Shown here one piece after another: positions 7,177-16,814 of a stretch of 43,851 bases of DNA (positions within the stretch are counted from its first letter, which is position 1; every line of letters starts with the position of its first letter). The notes under the pieces are model-generated. The model did not search any database, was not told where the DNA came from, and saw nothing but the letters and a program-made list of their open reading frames with translations. The stretch is from Treponema sp. (GTDB lineage: Bacteria; Spirochaetota; Spirochaetia; Treponematales; Treponemataceae): positions 1 to 43,851 of the forward strand of contig JALCCK010000020.1 in NCBI GenBank assembly GCA_022640795.1, in the 5' to 3' direction. Made by a program: the position numbers and the translations under genes.

Positions 7177-9686
7177 AAAATGCAGCATCGCTTTACCCTG
7201 ACCAGATTTCTTCACTGCCGGTAACTCCTTATCTCGAAAAAATCTGTCAGGTACTCAAGACCTCACCATCACATTTTCTCGTACTGACAGCAGAGACTGC
7301 TGCCGGAAAATCAACGGTAGTTCCGCTCGCATTGCTAAATCACTTCAATAAAAAAATTCTTATGCTTGAACCGCGGCGCCTTGCCGTTCTCGCAATTGCG
7401 GACCGCATTTCCGGACTTCTACGGCAACAGCCCGGAGATACCGTCGGCTACCGGATACAGCTTGAATCCCGCGTTTCACCGGCAACCCGGCTGGAAGTAA
7501 TCACCGAAGCGATTCTTACGCGCAGGCTGCAGGCAGATCCCTCGATTGCCGATGTCGATGTTGTTGTTATAGATGAATTTCACGAACGGTCGATCAATGC
7601 GGACCTCGCACTTGCTTTTTTGAAAGAATCGCTGCAACTGCGGGACGACCTGTTCGTCGTCGTTATGTCGGCAACGATAGATGCGGTACCGCTCTGTTCG
7701 TATCTGGGAACAGACAAGGCGCCGGCTCCGCTTTTTTCCGTACCGGGCCGCCGGTTTCCGGTAGCAATTTTCTACGACGGAAAAGCAACTCCTGCACAGG
7801 CTGTTCTGAAGGAGCTGCAGAACGGCTACCGAACGAAAGATGTTCAGGAGACCGGCGGCAGTATTCTTGTTTTTCTGCCGGGGATTGCAGAAATCCGCCG
7901 CTGTCGCACAGAACTCGAAACAGAAGGCGTAGCTGCGGAACTGTTCATGCTGCACAGTTCCATAAGCATGGAAGAACAACGCACGGTGCTTGAACCGCCC
8001 GATATCGCCCGCAGGCGTGTGATTCTTTCATCGTCGATCGCAGAAACATCACTCACCGTACCGGGAATCACGACTGTTATAGACTGCGGCCTTGCCCGGT
8101 TTACCCGCATGAATACAGCGGCAGGTATGGAACAGCTCGTTACAGAATCAGAAAGTGTCTTTTCCGCAGAACAGCGTGCCGGTCGTGCAGGACGCATCTG
8201 CCCGGGAAAATGCATACGATTATGGGACGAACACGATGTCCGCGTTTCCCGAACCATTCCCGAAATGCTTCGGACCGATCTTACGTCACTGGTACTCGAA
8301 TGTGCAGCATGGGGCGTAACAACGGCTGAACAACTCTCATGGCTCGATGCACCGCCGGCTGCAGCCTGGAATGCTGCGGTAGCACTTCTGATGGGCATGC
8401 ACTGTCTGGCGCCTTCTACCGGCAGCAAACCGGTAAAAAATAAAATTTCCGGTATTACCCCGCTCGGGAAGGCCGTGCTCACTCTTGGCGTACATCCGCG
8501 GCTCGCCTGCACTGCGCTTTCGGCTCTTACCGCAAAATCAGCAGACGAAACCGTACTGGATCAGACCATCGCCTGTGCATTACGGTACAGCAGTTACAAA
8601 AACAGTTCTCCATTCCTGCAGAAAAAATTCTGCAGGAATCTAAAAAAAAGAATCGTACGCTGTCGGCAGGAAAACAGCAATCCGTTCGGGCAAATTTCAG
8701 AGCTGCCGGTAAAAACAACCGCGCTGCTTGCAGGATTTCCCGACCGGCTGGCACGACTGGCCGATGATACAGGAACGTATAAATTACCTTCCGGCAGAAC
8801 GGCACTGCTGCCGCGGAACGAACGGGAATCAACCGCAACATTCCCTGAATGGATTATCGCTCCCGAAGCAGACGCTGGGGAAAGATCCGGCAAAATCTAT
8901 AGTTATGAAACACTGGCCGATGCCGACGTACAAAAGTGGCTTGCTGAGCGAACGGCAACGGTCATCGACCGGGAATTCAAAATGATTCAAGGTAAACGGA
9001 AACTAAAAAAAACGGAATATCGCTGCTATGGCCGGATCGTGATCGCACAACGATCACTGCCGCCCAATCCCGACGATACGGCTGAAGCGATTTACACAAC
9101 AGTTCAAAAGAACGGTATCGAATGGCTTCCACTTTCGGAAAAAACTGAAAATTTTCTGCTCAAAGTACGGTTTTATAATCAGCAGAAAAAAATAACACAG
9201 CCCCGTTCGGAACATCTTGCCGAAAACATCCGCGAATGGCTCGGCCCTTTTCTCGGCTCCGCCGGGAACGATGCCGGTAGTGTTCTCTCACCGCAAAAGA
9301 TCCACGACGCACTCTACTGGTTTCTCGACGGACACCAAATCGAGCAAAGTGTACCCGAAAAAATAAAATTAACGAACGGGAACCTCCGGAAAATTTCATA
9401 TTCCGTTACCGGCGAAAAAACTCCTGACGGGTTATCCAAACAAATCATCCGTCCGGTACTCGAAATAATTATACAGCAGATATTCGGCTGCTTTGAAACA
9501 CCCAAAATTATGGGAATGCCCGTTCTGCTCAAACTGCTTTCTCCTGCCCGTCGGCCTCTGCAGATCACCGATGACCTCAAAGGTTTCTGGCAGAACACCT
9601 GGCCGGAAATATGCAAAGAAATGAAAGGCCGTTATCCGAAACACAACTGGGACTACCATAGTATGGATACCAGCGAAAAAATCTGA
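7173..9686 (+). CDS. hrpB: ATP-dependent helicase HrpB
   Basis: Start placed at the ATG at 7173, which has AAGGA about six bases upstream, giving about 837 residues. Domains in order are a DEAH-box RecA core, a second RecA domain and the HrpB-specific C-terminal half. Visible motifs are Walker A ETAAGKST (about 41-48), the HrpB form of motif II IDEFHERS (Asp134 to His137), motif III MSATID and motif VI QRAGRAGR. Length and motif II match HrpB rather than HrpA. The cellular role of HrpB is poorly known; an RNA or ribonucleoprotein remodelling role is usual for DEAH proteins. It is the last gene of the Gx-family operon, coupled by an ATGA overlap. Its link to the membrane genes is probably only positional. 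Confidence 0.95.
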   Translation: MKNAASLYPDQISSLPVTPYLEKICQVLKTSPSHFLVLTAETAAGKSTVVPLALLNHFNKKILMLEPRRLAVLAIADRISGLLRQQPGDTVGYRIQLESRVSPATRLEVITEAILTRRLQADPSIADVDVVVIDEFHERSINADLALAFLKESLQLRDDLFVVVMSATIDAVPLCSYLGTDKAPAPLFSVPGRRFPVAIFYDGKATPAQAVLKELQNGYRTKDVQETGGSILVFLPGIAEIRRCRTELETEGVAAELFMLHSSISMEEQRTVLEPPDIARRRVILSSSIAETSLTVPGITTVIDCGLARFTRMNTAAGMEQLVTESESVFSAEQRAGRAGRICPGKCIRLWDEHDVRVSRTIPEMLRTDLTSLVLECAAWGVTTAEQLSWLDAPPAAAWNAAVALLMGMHCLAPSTGSKPVKNKISGITPLGKAVLTLGVHPRLACTALSALTAKSADETVLDQTIACALRYSSYKNSSPFLQKKFCRNLKKRIVRCRQENSNPFGQISELPVKTTALLAGFPDRLARLADDTGTYKLPSGRTALLPRNERESTATFPEWIIAPEADAGERSGKIYSYETLADADVQKWLAERTATVIDREFKMIQGKRKLKKTEYRCYGRIVIAQRSLPPNPDDTAEAIYTTVQKNGIEWLPLSEKTENFLLKVRFYNQQKKITQPRSEHLAENIREWLGPFLGSAGNDAGSVLSPQKIHDALYWFLDGHQIEQSVPEKIKLTNGNLRKISYSVTGEKTPDGLSKQIIRPVLEIIIQQIFGCFETPKIMGMPVLLKLLSPARRPLQITDDLKGFWQNTWPEICKEMKGRYPKHNWDYHSMDTSEKI

Positions 9687-9721
9687 AGCCAGATAGTAGC
9701 ATATACGTCATAAATCAACTG

Positions 9722-9730
9722 TGGTATACT
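9722..9730 (+). promoter_or_regulatory. Extended -10 of yjbQ, predicted leaderless
   Basis: TGGTATACT lies with its last base six bases before the ATG at 9737. No Shine-Dalgarno is present between box and start. Confidence 0.55.
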
Positions 9731-9736
9731 CCTTTT

Positions 9737-10159
9737 ATGAATACTTCTATCTTGAAAAAATTTTTCCTTCATACACCGCGGGAAGGATTCATAAACATTA
9801 CGCGGATTGTACAGCAGGCGGTTATAACGGTTATACAAGAAAATGAAACCGGTAAAAACGGAAATGTTCTAATATTCTGTCCGCATACGACGGCAGCTAT
9901 TACTGTCAATGAAAATGCAGATCCGGATGTTCAACACGATCTGATTGCAGGTTTGAACCGCGCGTTTCCTCAGCTGCCGGAATACCGCCATGCAGAGGAA
10001 AATTCGCCGGCTCATCTGAAAAGTTCCTGTGTCGGCTGCAGCGAAACAATTCTCGTGCAAAACGGGGAACTTGTGCTCGGAACCTGGCAGGCTGTCTATT
10101 TCTGTGAATTCGACGGTCCGCGTGACAGAACTTTTTTCGTTCAGATAAATCTTTTCTGA
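9737..10159 (+). CDS. yjbQ: YjbQ family protein (UPF0047, secondary thiamine-phosphate synthase type)
   Basis: This 140-residue protein has the length and core motifs of the YjbQ/UPF0047 family: FCPHTTAAITVNENADPDV (residues about 54-72), the middle AHLKSSCVG and the C-terminal GTWQAVYFCEFDGPR. E. coli YjbQ shows weak thiamine-phosphate synthase activity and can rescue thiE mutants, but the physiological role is unsettled. No thiamine genes are near. It is a single-gene unit with its own extended -10 promoter and no ribosome site. Confidence 0.9.
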   Translation: MNTSILKKFFLHTPREGFINITRIVQQAVITVIQENETGKNGNVLIFCPHTTAAITVNENADPDVQHDLIAGLNRAFPQLPEYRHAEENSPAHLKSSCVGCSETILVQNGELVLGTWQAVYFCEFDGPRDRTFFVQINLF

Positions 10160-10187
10160 TTACCGTATAACAGTAAAAATTTTAATC

Positions 10188-10216
10188 ATAAAAAAGGCTG
10201 CCTTCCTGGCGGACAT
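10188..10216. terminator. Possible weak terminator between convergent yjbQ and response-regulator genes
   Basis: GGCTGCC, the loop TTCCT and GGCGGAC form an imperfect stem with one mismatch and one G-U pair on the plus strand. A run of six A residues on the left would give a U tract for the minus strand, where pairing is poorer. Only weak support. Confidence 0.3.
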
Positions 10217-10225
10217 TTAACTTTT

Positions 10226-10846
10226 TCAAAAGTTCGCCCGGTAAAATTCAAGGAGCTGCAGCTTACTTTTAGAACAGGTATTCTGTTTCATTTTTGCTAT
10301 ATGGTATTTTACTGTCTGCTCACTGATAAATAATTTTTTACCTATTTCTTTATACGTCATATCACTATCCAGATATTCCAGTATACGAAGCTGTCTGGCT
10401 GAAAGCGGAACAGCAATTCTTGGTTCTTTTTCAATACTCGATATTTTTCCAAGCAGCAAATCACCCATACCCGGAGAAAACGGGTTTTTACCAGCCTGCA
10501 ATTCCAGCAGACTTTTATACAGGCTGTCTCCATCAAGCTTTTTTAATAAAAATCCTGACGCTCCAGCCTTTACCGCATCAAAAAGAAGTGAATCATCTTC
10601 TATTCCTGTAAGTATAATAACCTTGGTTTCCGGATTTTCTTTTCTGATCCTTTTTGTCGCCTCGATTCCATTCATGCCAGGCATGTTCGCATCCATCAGA
10701 ACAATATCTGGCTGCAGGCGCTGCACCTGTTCTACCGCTGCCTTTCCATCTGCTGCTGTCCCGACAACAGTAAAGTCATATGATTGCAATAAATTAACGA
10801 GCCCTTCCACATAGATCGGATGGTCATCGGCAATAAGAATATTCAT
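10226..10846 (-). CDS. NarL/LuxR-type response regulator
   Basis: This 206-residue regulator has a receiver domain at residues 1-120 (acidic pocket ADDHP, phospho-acceptor Asp52 in IVLMDANMPG, Lys near 102) and a LuxR-type HTH at about residues 143-200 (LSARQLRILEYL, then KLFISEQTVKYHIAKMKQ). Such proteins bind DNA as dimers when phosphorylated. The start has AGGAG seven bases upstream. Its ATG overlaps the stop of the histidine kinase reading frame (ATGA), the classic arrangement for a coupled kinase-regulator pair. The kinase partner is broken, so the regulator may now be orphan or driven by another kinase or acetyl phosphate. Confidence 0.93.
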   Translation of the reverse strand: MNILIADDHPIYVEGLVNLLQSYDFTVVGTAADGKAAVEQVQRLQPDIVLMDANMPGMNGIEATKRIRKENPETKVIILTGIEDDSLLFDAVKAGASGFLLKKLDGDSLYKSLLELQAGKNPFSPGMGDLLLGKISSIEKEPRIAVPLSARQLRILEYLDSDMTYKEIGKKLFISEQTVKYHIAKMKQNTCSKSKLQLLEFYRANF

Positions 10847-12471
10847 TTTACTACTCCTGAAGAAACAGAATATATGACACTGATTCTGATTCCTCCACCG
10901 GAAACCGGTACGAGCTGTAACTGTCCACCGGTTAATCGGGCCCGTTCAGTCATGATTCTGATACCTGATGTTTTTTTCCCGGCTGTTCCAAAAATATCAG
11001 AAGAAAGAATACCTTTCCCGTTATCTTCTATATAGTATTCGTATCCGGCAGTATTTTTCTCCAGTGCAATTCTGATCTGCCCCGGAATGTTTAAGGCTGT
11101 TATTAACCGCCTCTTTCGTTAAACTCAGCAGGTGGTTCTTTACACCGGACGAATCAAAAAAAACAGGAATAGTTTCCGGTAAATACAGTTCGCAGGAAAC
11201 ATGAAGTTCAGATTCAAAGTGTTTTACAAAATCTTCAAGAAGAGCACGAAATGAGACCTCCTGCAGATACGGCTGTCTGAGATTGAAAACATATTCTCGA
11301 AGTTTTGAATATGCCAGATCTGTTACGTCAGTCAGTTTCGTTAAATAACCGTCTGCACGTTCCAAATTTTCCCGGTTCAATTCACGCTTTACCGTTTGTA
11401 TTTGAAGAGCTATAAAACTGAGCAACTGCCCGATGTTATCATGCAGATCACGAGCAACGCGTTGCTGCTCTTCCGAAACTGCGAGTTTTTCCTGCTGACA
11501 CCGCATCTTTCCGCAGCAATATGGGCATCCGTTATATCACGAATCGTATAAATCCATCCTGTTATCTTTTTCTGCCCCCATTCAATGACGACCAGGTAAT
11601 CTCAACATACCGGTGCTGAAGTGGTACCGGCAGAGTACCCGTGTAATGTATCTCCGGAAATTCGAAACAGCTCTTCGGCCCGTTTATTCATATCTATAAT
11701 TCGGTACCCTGCATCTGCAACGATAATACCGTCATGTATATTTTCGAAAATAATACCTCGCGCAACGGGAATAAGATCAAGAAAACGATATCTGAATATA
11801 TCAAGAAAGACAATAATACCTGCCATAGAAAAGAAAAACGGCGTTACATCAAAATTTCCGCCGGGACGAATCCCGAGAAAAAACAGAATATTCGGTACGA
11901 AAACAAGCAGGATGCTTATCAATAAAAAAAACGATTGGTTTTTATAGATCTGTTTTTCCCGAATAATTTTTACGCCCAGCATGCCGGCCGAATACAGCAT
12001 CAAGCTATATGAATATACCAGATGAATATAAAACCACGGACCGTAAGATTTGTGGATAAACGCATTGCCGTGATACCAAATAAGACTGAAATTGTAGCGG
12101 ACCAAAACGAATTCAGGATCAAACCATACGAGAACGGCAGTAACAGCCGGTATAATAAGCAAAAAAATAATAGTCCGTATTTTTACTTTTTTCTAGAAAC
12201 CAGTCAGCAGAAAAACAAGCAGCGTAAGACAAACAGGCGATGCTCCGTATGCGATATACTGCATGTCCGCCCAAAACAGCTTAACAGAAAGCGTTGTCCC
12301 CATCAGCTCGAATGCATTGCAAATCGACCAGAAGGCACAGAGTAACATCATAATAGAAAATAACAGTTGCCCCGAAGTACCTGCTTTCGATGATCCGAAG
12401 CACGCCAGCACAAACGATATTCCTGCAGAAATGAGAAGAAAACCTATATAAGGAAAAATCCGGTAATACAT
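10843..12471 (-). pseudogene. Broken 7TM-PAS histidine kinase (one amber codon, four frame changes)
   Basis: Pieces of one kinase lie in order on the minus strand. A 7TM sensor starts near the ATG at 12471 and continues in the same frame across a TAG at 12195-12193 (TGF, stop, KKVKI) into the remaining membrane segments and the start of a PAS domain. The frame changes near 11640 (HYTGTLPVPLQHRYVEITW continues the PAS). It changes again near 11590 (KKITGWIYTIRDITDAHIAAE), near 11507 (HisKA_3 helix with ARDLHDNIGQLL, phospho-acceptor His) and near 11090 inside the ATPase domain (QIRIAL to YYIEDNGKGI). The last frame ends VSSGVVK with a TGA overlapping the regulator ATG. A leading extended -10 (TGTTATACT) lies about 26 bases before the start. 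Five separate lesions argue for real decay rather than a single reading error. Confidence 0.87.
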
Positions 12472-12581
12472 ACTACTTTTCTCTGTACAACAGAGCCGCG
12501 TACAGTATAACACTATATGGTCATATTATCGAAGTCCAATTTTCAAAATCTGGCTGCCACTATGAATGAACAGCTTCGTAG

Positions 12582-12613
12582 AAAAAAATGCAGCCCGTTG
12601 CTGGCCGGGCTGC
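12582..12613 (-). terminator. Terminator of the transporter-GH3 operon
   Basis: On the minus strand GCAGCCCG, an eight-base loop and CGGGCTGC are followed by A and seven U residues (complement of 12588-12582). It lies 23 bases beyond the GH3 stop. Confidence 0.88.
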
Positions 12614-12635
12614 ATAAAACTTAAAAAAGAGGAAG

Positions 12636-14918
12636 TTAAACAGAAAGAGCTTTATTTAAATTCGAAATAAAATCATCCAGATCTTCTTGCGTAAAGTTTG
12701 CAAAACTTCTCAGTGACCGCAACGGCATATTATCCATCATATTCTGAATCATGTCATTACTGACAGCATCCTTTGCCGTCTGACTGCTAGTCTGGCCGCC
12801 CTGCATAAATTCCACAACTCTTTTAAATACCGGATCGGAAATTTTCCGTAAAGCGGGATATTCCTGTATTTCGGCAAATACCGTTGTTGCGTCGACTTTA
12901 AAAGCACTCTTTGTCGTACTGATGACGCGGACGGTGTCAGAAAGAACGATTTCCGCGGACGATTTTCCAATCAGTATTTCATAGTCACCCGTCGCTGCAT
13001 ACCAGTCGTGCAGGTCCGTATTATACCAGGCAAAGGCCCGTTTACCGAGCTGCATCGTAACGGTTTTTGTTTCTCCCGGTTCCAGCGAAACCTTTTCAAA
13101 ATTTCTGAGCTCCTTGTCAGGCCGGACTTCCGAACCGGTTCTGTCTCTCACATACAGTTCCACAATTTCCTTACCGGCAACTTTTCCGTCATTTGTCACC
13201 GATACTGAAACGGTGAGTAGTTCCGTATCTTTCAGTTCTTTTTTATCCAGCTTCAGACTACTGTACGAAAAGTTCGTATAACTGAGGCCGTAGCCGAATG
13301 GAAACAGTACCGGCAGTTTCTTTTTGTCATAATACCGGTATCCGACAAATACGCCTTCGTTATAGAAAACTTTCTTTCCGGAACCGGGAAAATTGAGATA
13401 AGACGGCGTATCTTCTAGTCGCAGCGGGATAGTTTCCGCCAGTTTCCCACACGGATTTGCACGCCCGAACAACAGATTTATCTGTGCAATACCGACGGCC
13501 TCTCCGCCGAGATAGCTTTCCAGTATGCCTTTTACCTGTCTGGCCCACGGCATTTCTACCGGTGACCCGTTGTGCAGCACAACAACCGTATCCGGTTGTA
13601 CCGCTGCAACAGCTTTTATGAGTGCATTCTGATTCTCCGGCATATTCATATGCGTACGATCATATCCTTCTGATTCGTAAGAATCAGGGAGCCCCGCAAA
13701 AATCACGACTTTTTTTGCCTTTGATGCAGCAGCAACTGCTTCGACCTGAAGTTTATCGTCATTCTTTTCCTTCAGATCATACCCCTGCACGTACTGAACC
13801 GAAAGTCCTAGTATTTTTGCCTGTTCAAGTGCACTGGTTACTTTAAAGCTATTGATATGTGAACTTCCGCCGCCTTCGTACCGCGGTTTTTCAGCAAAAG
13901 TGCCTATGAACAGAATATCATTTGCATCTTTTTCAGAAAGCGGAAGAATCGAATCCTTATTCTTGAGCAGAATCATCGATTCCTGAGCTATGTGAGCTGC
14001 AAGGTCGTGATGTTTTTCCTTATCAAAATTACCGGTACACCGGTCTTCAACAAATTTGAATACGATATTCAGTATACGTTCGACCGCCGTATCAAGAACT
14101 TTTTCGTCAAGTTTACCGTTTTTAACCGCTGCAACAATCTGTTTATCCGTTTCTCCATTGGAAGACGGCATCTCGAGATCAAGACCTGCCTGAACTCCTG
14201 CAACACGATCGTTCACCGCGCCCCAGTCGGACATAACGTATCCGCCGAACCCCCAGTCCTTGCGCAGAACATCCGTCAGCAGCCATGGATTTTCCGACGA
14301 AAAAACACCATTTATCTTATTATAGGAACACATGACGGTATCGGGAACGCCCTCTTTTACTGCTGCTTCAAAAGGTGCAAGGTATATCTCACGCAGCGTC
14401 CTTTCATCTACCTCTGATGAACCGGACATACGCCGGAATTCCTGATTGTTTGCCGCAAAATGTTTAACCGATGTACCGACGTTCCGGGACTCAACACCCT
14501 TGATGTAGGCTGCAGCAACCTGGCCTGCAAGATACGGGTCTTCCGAAAAATACTCGAAATTCCGGCCGCACAACGGAGAACGTTTTATATTTACCGCCGG
14601 TCCGAGAATAACGGAGACATCTTCAGCCTGGCATTCGTCGCCGAGTGTCTCCCCTTCCTTCCGCAATAAATCACGATCAAAGGAACAGGCTGTTGCACAT
14701 CCGGCTGGAAAACAAACAGCCTTGATACTGTCATTGACCCCCATATGGTCCTGAGACTCATCCTGTTTACGCAGCCCGTACGGACCATCGCTGACCATAA
14801 CTGCCGGGATTCCCAACCGTTCTACTGCTTTTGTATGCCAGGAGTCGGCACCGGAACACAATCCGGCTTTCTCCTCCAGCGTCATTTTCTGAATGAGTTC
14901 TTTTACTGAGTGCTTCAT
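12636..14918 (-). CDS. Glycoside hydrolase family 3 beta-glucosidase
   Basis: This 760-residue protein has the usual GH3 layout: an N-terminal barrel (residues 1-310) with the nucleophile Asp231 in GGYVMSDWGAV, an alpha/beta sandwich (about 320-530), and a C-terminal fibronectin III-like domain (about 570-650, ending LGKRAFAWYN). The substrate-contact motif KHFAANNQE is present. Family members remove terminal beta-glucose from oligosaccharides or aryl glucosides. There is no signal peptide, so it acts in the cytoplasm. A good GGAGG lies about nine bases before the ATG. It is the last gene of the Opp-type transporter operon (55-base gap), so it probably hydrolyses the sugar that the transporter brings in. 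Beta-xylosidase or mixed activity cannot be excluded. Confidence 0.93.
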   Translation of the reverse strand: MKHSVKELIQKMTLEEKAGLCSGADSWHTKAVERLGIPAVMVSDGPYGLRKQDESQDHMGVNDSIKAVCFPAGCATACSFDRDLLRKEGETLGDECQAEDVSVILGPAVNIKRSPLCGRNFEYFSEDPYLAGQVAAAYIKGVESRNVGTSVKHFAANNQEFRRMSGSSEVDERTLREIYLAPFEAAVKEGVPDTVMCSYNKINGVFSSENPWLLTDVLRKDWGFGGYVMSDWGAVNDRVAGVQAGLDLEMPSSNGETDKQIVAAVKNGKLDEKVLDTAVERILNIVFKFVEDRCTGNFDKEKHHDLAAHIAQESMILLKNKDSILPLSEKDANDILFIGTFAEKPRYEGGGSSHINSFKVTSALEQAKILGLSVQYVQGYDLKEKNDDKLQVEAVAAASKAKKVVIFAGLPDSYESEGYDRTHMNMPENQNALIKAVAAVQPDTVVVLHNGSPVEMPWARQVKGILESYLGGEAVGIAQINLLFGRANPCGKLAETIPLRLEDTPSYLNFPGSGKKVFYNEGVFVGYRYYDKKKLPVLFPFGYGLSYTNFSYSSLKLDKKELKDTELLTVSVSVTNDGKVAGKEIVELYVRDRTGSEVRPDKELRNFEKVSLEPGETKTVTMQLGKRAFAWYNTDLHDWYAATGDYEILIGKSSAEIVLSDTVRVISTTKSAFKVDATTVFAEIQEYPALRKISDPVFKRVVEFMQGGQTSSQTAKDAVSNDMIQNMMDNMPLRSLRSFANFTQEDLDDFISNLNKALSV

Positions 14919-14972
14919 TTTTTAACTGCCTCCTTATGCAGTTATTGCATCAATATCTTATTTTGATAGAAA

Positions 14973-15803
14973 TTATTTGTCGACATCCCATTCCCCGTAA
15001 AGTTTCGGAACATCGCTGATGAGCCGTTTTGTATACGGAGCCTTAGAGGCCAGAATGACTTCATCGGCAGAGCCGTGCTCAACAATCTCTCCGTGTTCCA
15101 TAATATACACTGCATCCGATACGTAATAGGCAAGTCCTATATCATGCGTAATGAAAACGATGGTCATCCCGGTTTCGTCACGAAGTTTCATCAGCATATC
15201 AAGAATCGTCGCGCGGGAACAGGCATCAACCATAGAAGTCGGCTCGTCGGCAATCAGAATCTGCGGATGCAGCAGAAAAATACGCGCTATCATCATACGC
15301 TGCATCTGTCCGCCGGACAGCTCGAACGGGTATTTCCCGGCGAGTTCACTGTATTTCAAATTAACGAAACTGCAGGCTTCCGTCATCATTTTTATTTTTT
15401 CTTCAGGCGGGAGTTTTTTACCGCCTTTCATCGTGATACAGTCGAGCAGTAGCTTATCGATTTTATTAAATACATTAAATGATGAAAACGGGTCCTGAAA
15501 CACGGCCTGAATTCCTTTCCAGTACTCTTTCTTTTTTTTGCGGCTGGATATATCACGCGGTTTTCCGAAATAGAGGATTTCGCCGCTTGTTACACTTATC
15601 AACCCAAGTATCATTTTAGCAAGTGTCGTCTTTCCACTGCCGCTTTCACCGACAATTGAAACAATTTCACTTTTATGCAGTATAATATCTACGTTTTTTA
15701 CGGCTTCTGTCCGGCTCTTGCCGAATCCGAAGATTTTCGACAGATCTTTTCCCTGTAGAATGATTTCGTTGTTCTCTACGTCTTTTCGTATAGTTTCACT
15801 CAT
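14973..15803 (-). CDS. Opp/Dpp-type ABC transporter ATPase (second, OppF-like)
   Basis: Start placed at the ATG at 15803, whose ATGA overlaps the stop of the preceding ATPase, giving about 276 residues. Walker A is GESGSGKTT, the signature is ELSGGQMQR and Walker B is ILIADEPTS followed by the switch His in ITHD. It energises the two permeases with the other ATPase. The product ends shortly after [13 protein letters not shown] and lacks the long Cys-rich C-terminal tail seen in the first ATPase. This is common for the shorter partner. It lies directly upstream of the GH3 gene. Confidence 0.92.
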   Translation of the reverse strand: MSETIRKDVENNEIILQGKDLSKIFGFGKSRTEAVKNVDIILHKSEIVSIVGESGSGKTTLAKMILGLISVTSGEILYFGKPRDISSRKKKKEYWKGIQAVFQDPFSSFNVFNKIDKLLLDCITMKGGKKLPPEEKIKMMTEACSFVNLKYSELAGKYPFELSGGQMQRMMIARIFLLHPQILIADEPTSMVDACSRATILDMLMKLRDETGMTIVFITHDIGLAYYVSDAVYIMEHGEIVEHGSADEVILASKAPYTKRLISDVPKLYGEWDVDK

Positions 15804-16804
15804 TTGAACTTCAGCTCCTTCAGTGTTTCCAGATCCAGACGGCACCGATACTGACGATCGTCGTCAAACGTAATCAACGGAATAGCCGACATCGTACACT
15901 GCGGTTCTGCCCAGCGGCATCGGTCCGCAAACCGGCAGCCCTGCGGCGGATGTTTAAGATTCGGTGGCGTACCGGGAATCGCGGTAAGTTTCACATCCCT
16001 TGTCCCCTTTTCAGGAACGATAATAGAGCCCATCAATCCTTTCGAATACGGATGAACCGGATCAAAAACGACCTCTTTTGCAGAACCGCTCTCGACAATC
16101 TGTCCGGCGTACATGATCATGATATCGTCGGTTACATTATATAAAAGCGGAAGCTCATGAGTAATGAACAGCATACATTTTATGATTCCTTTGTGTAAAA
16201 GATCATGCAGCATTTTTATAACGATTTTCTGTGAAGTAACATCAAGCGCAGAAGACGGTTCGTCGGCAATCAGAACTTTTGGAGAAAGAATTGTGGAAAT
16301 CGCTATAACCGTCCGTTGTTTCATTCCCCCTGAAAGTTCTACCGCGTATTTTTGAAGAACTTCTTCCGGTAAATTCAGAACGGAAAAACGTTCACGGGCC
16401 ATCTCGTAAATTTCGTTTTTAGACTTCTTCGGATCATGAGCATGGATGACATCTTCTATAAACCGGATGATTTTCATCGTTGGGTTCAGCGCGTTCATAG
16501 CTGCCTGCGGAATATATGCGAGATCAGTTCCGAGTATATTCTTCCGTACATCGTCGGGCTGCATACCTGTTATCGTCTTTCCATCCACAATAATTGAACC
16601 GCCATCATACCTCAGCTGGCCAAAATAGTATCCCATAAGGCTCAGTGCAAGCGTAGATTTTCCGCAGCCTGATTCTCCTGCGATACCAAGTGATTTGCCT
16701 TCTTCTATTTTAAAAGACACTCCGTCTACCGCATGGAGGTCCTCGCTGTACTTTGTTACGTACTTTGCTTTGAGGTCTTTTACCTCGAGCATAACTTTTC
16801 CCAT
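15800..16804 (-). CDS. Opp/Dpp-type ABC transporter ATPase (first, OppD-like)
   Basis: Start placed at the ATG at 16804, with AGGAGG six bases upstream, giving about 334 residues. Walker [10 protein letters not shown], signature ELSGGMKQR, Walker [10 protein letters not shown] and switch FITHE are all intact. The C-terminal oligopeptide-transporter extension is present, with [20 protein letters not shown] and further cysteines. In this family the conserved cysteines can bind a 4Fe-4S cluster. It pairs with the following ATPase, to which it is coupled by an ATGA overlap. Confidence 0.93.
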   Translation of the reverse strand: MGKVMLEVKDLKAKYVTKYSEDLHAVDGVSFKIEEGKSLGIAGESGCGKSTLALSLMGYYFGQLRYDGGSIIVDGKTITGMQPDDVRKNILGTDLAYIPQAAMNALNPTMKIIRFIEDVIHAHDPKKSKNEIYEMARERFSVLNLPEEVLQKYAVELSGGMKQRTVIAISTILSPKVLIADEPSSALDVTSQKIVIKMLHDLLHKGIIKCMLFITHELPLLYNVTDDIMIMYAGQIVESGSAKEVVFDPVHPYSKGLMGSIIVPEKGTRDVKLTAIPGTPPNLKHPPQGCRFADRCRWAEPQCTMSAIPLITFDDDRQYRCRLDLETLKELKFK

Positions 16805-16814
16805 ACCAGACCTC

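Noticed and set aside
7844..8512. 222-codon minus-strand frame inside hrpB
   Set aside because: A shadow of the helicase gene, rich in Ser/Arg/Pro with no motif.
11734..12345. Plus-strand frames opposite the kinase
   Set aside because: Low-complexity Lys/Asn-rich translations opposite the recognisable 7TM-PAS kinase remnants. No ribosome site and no family match.
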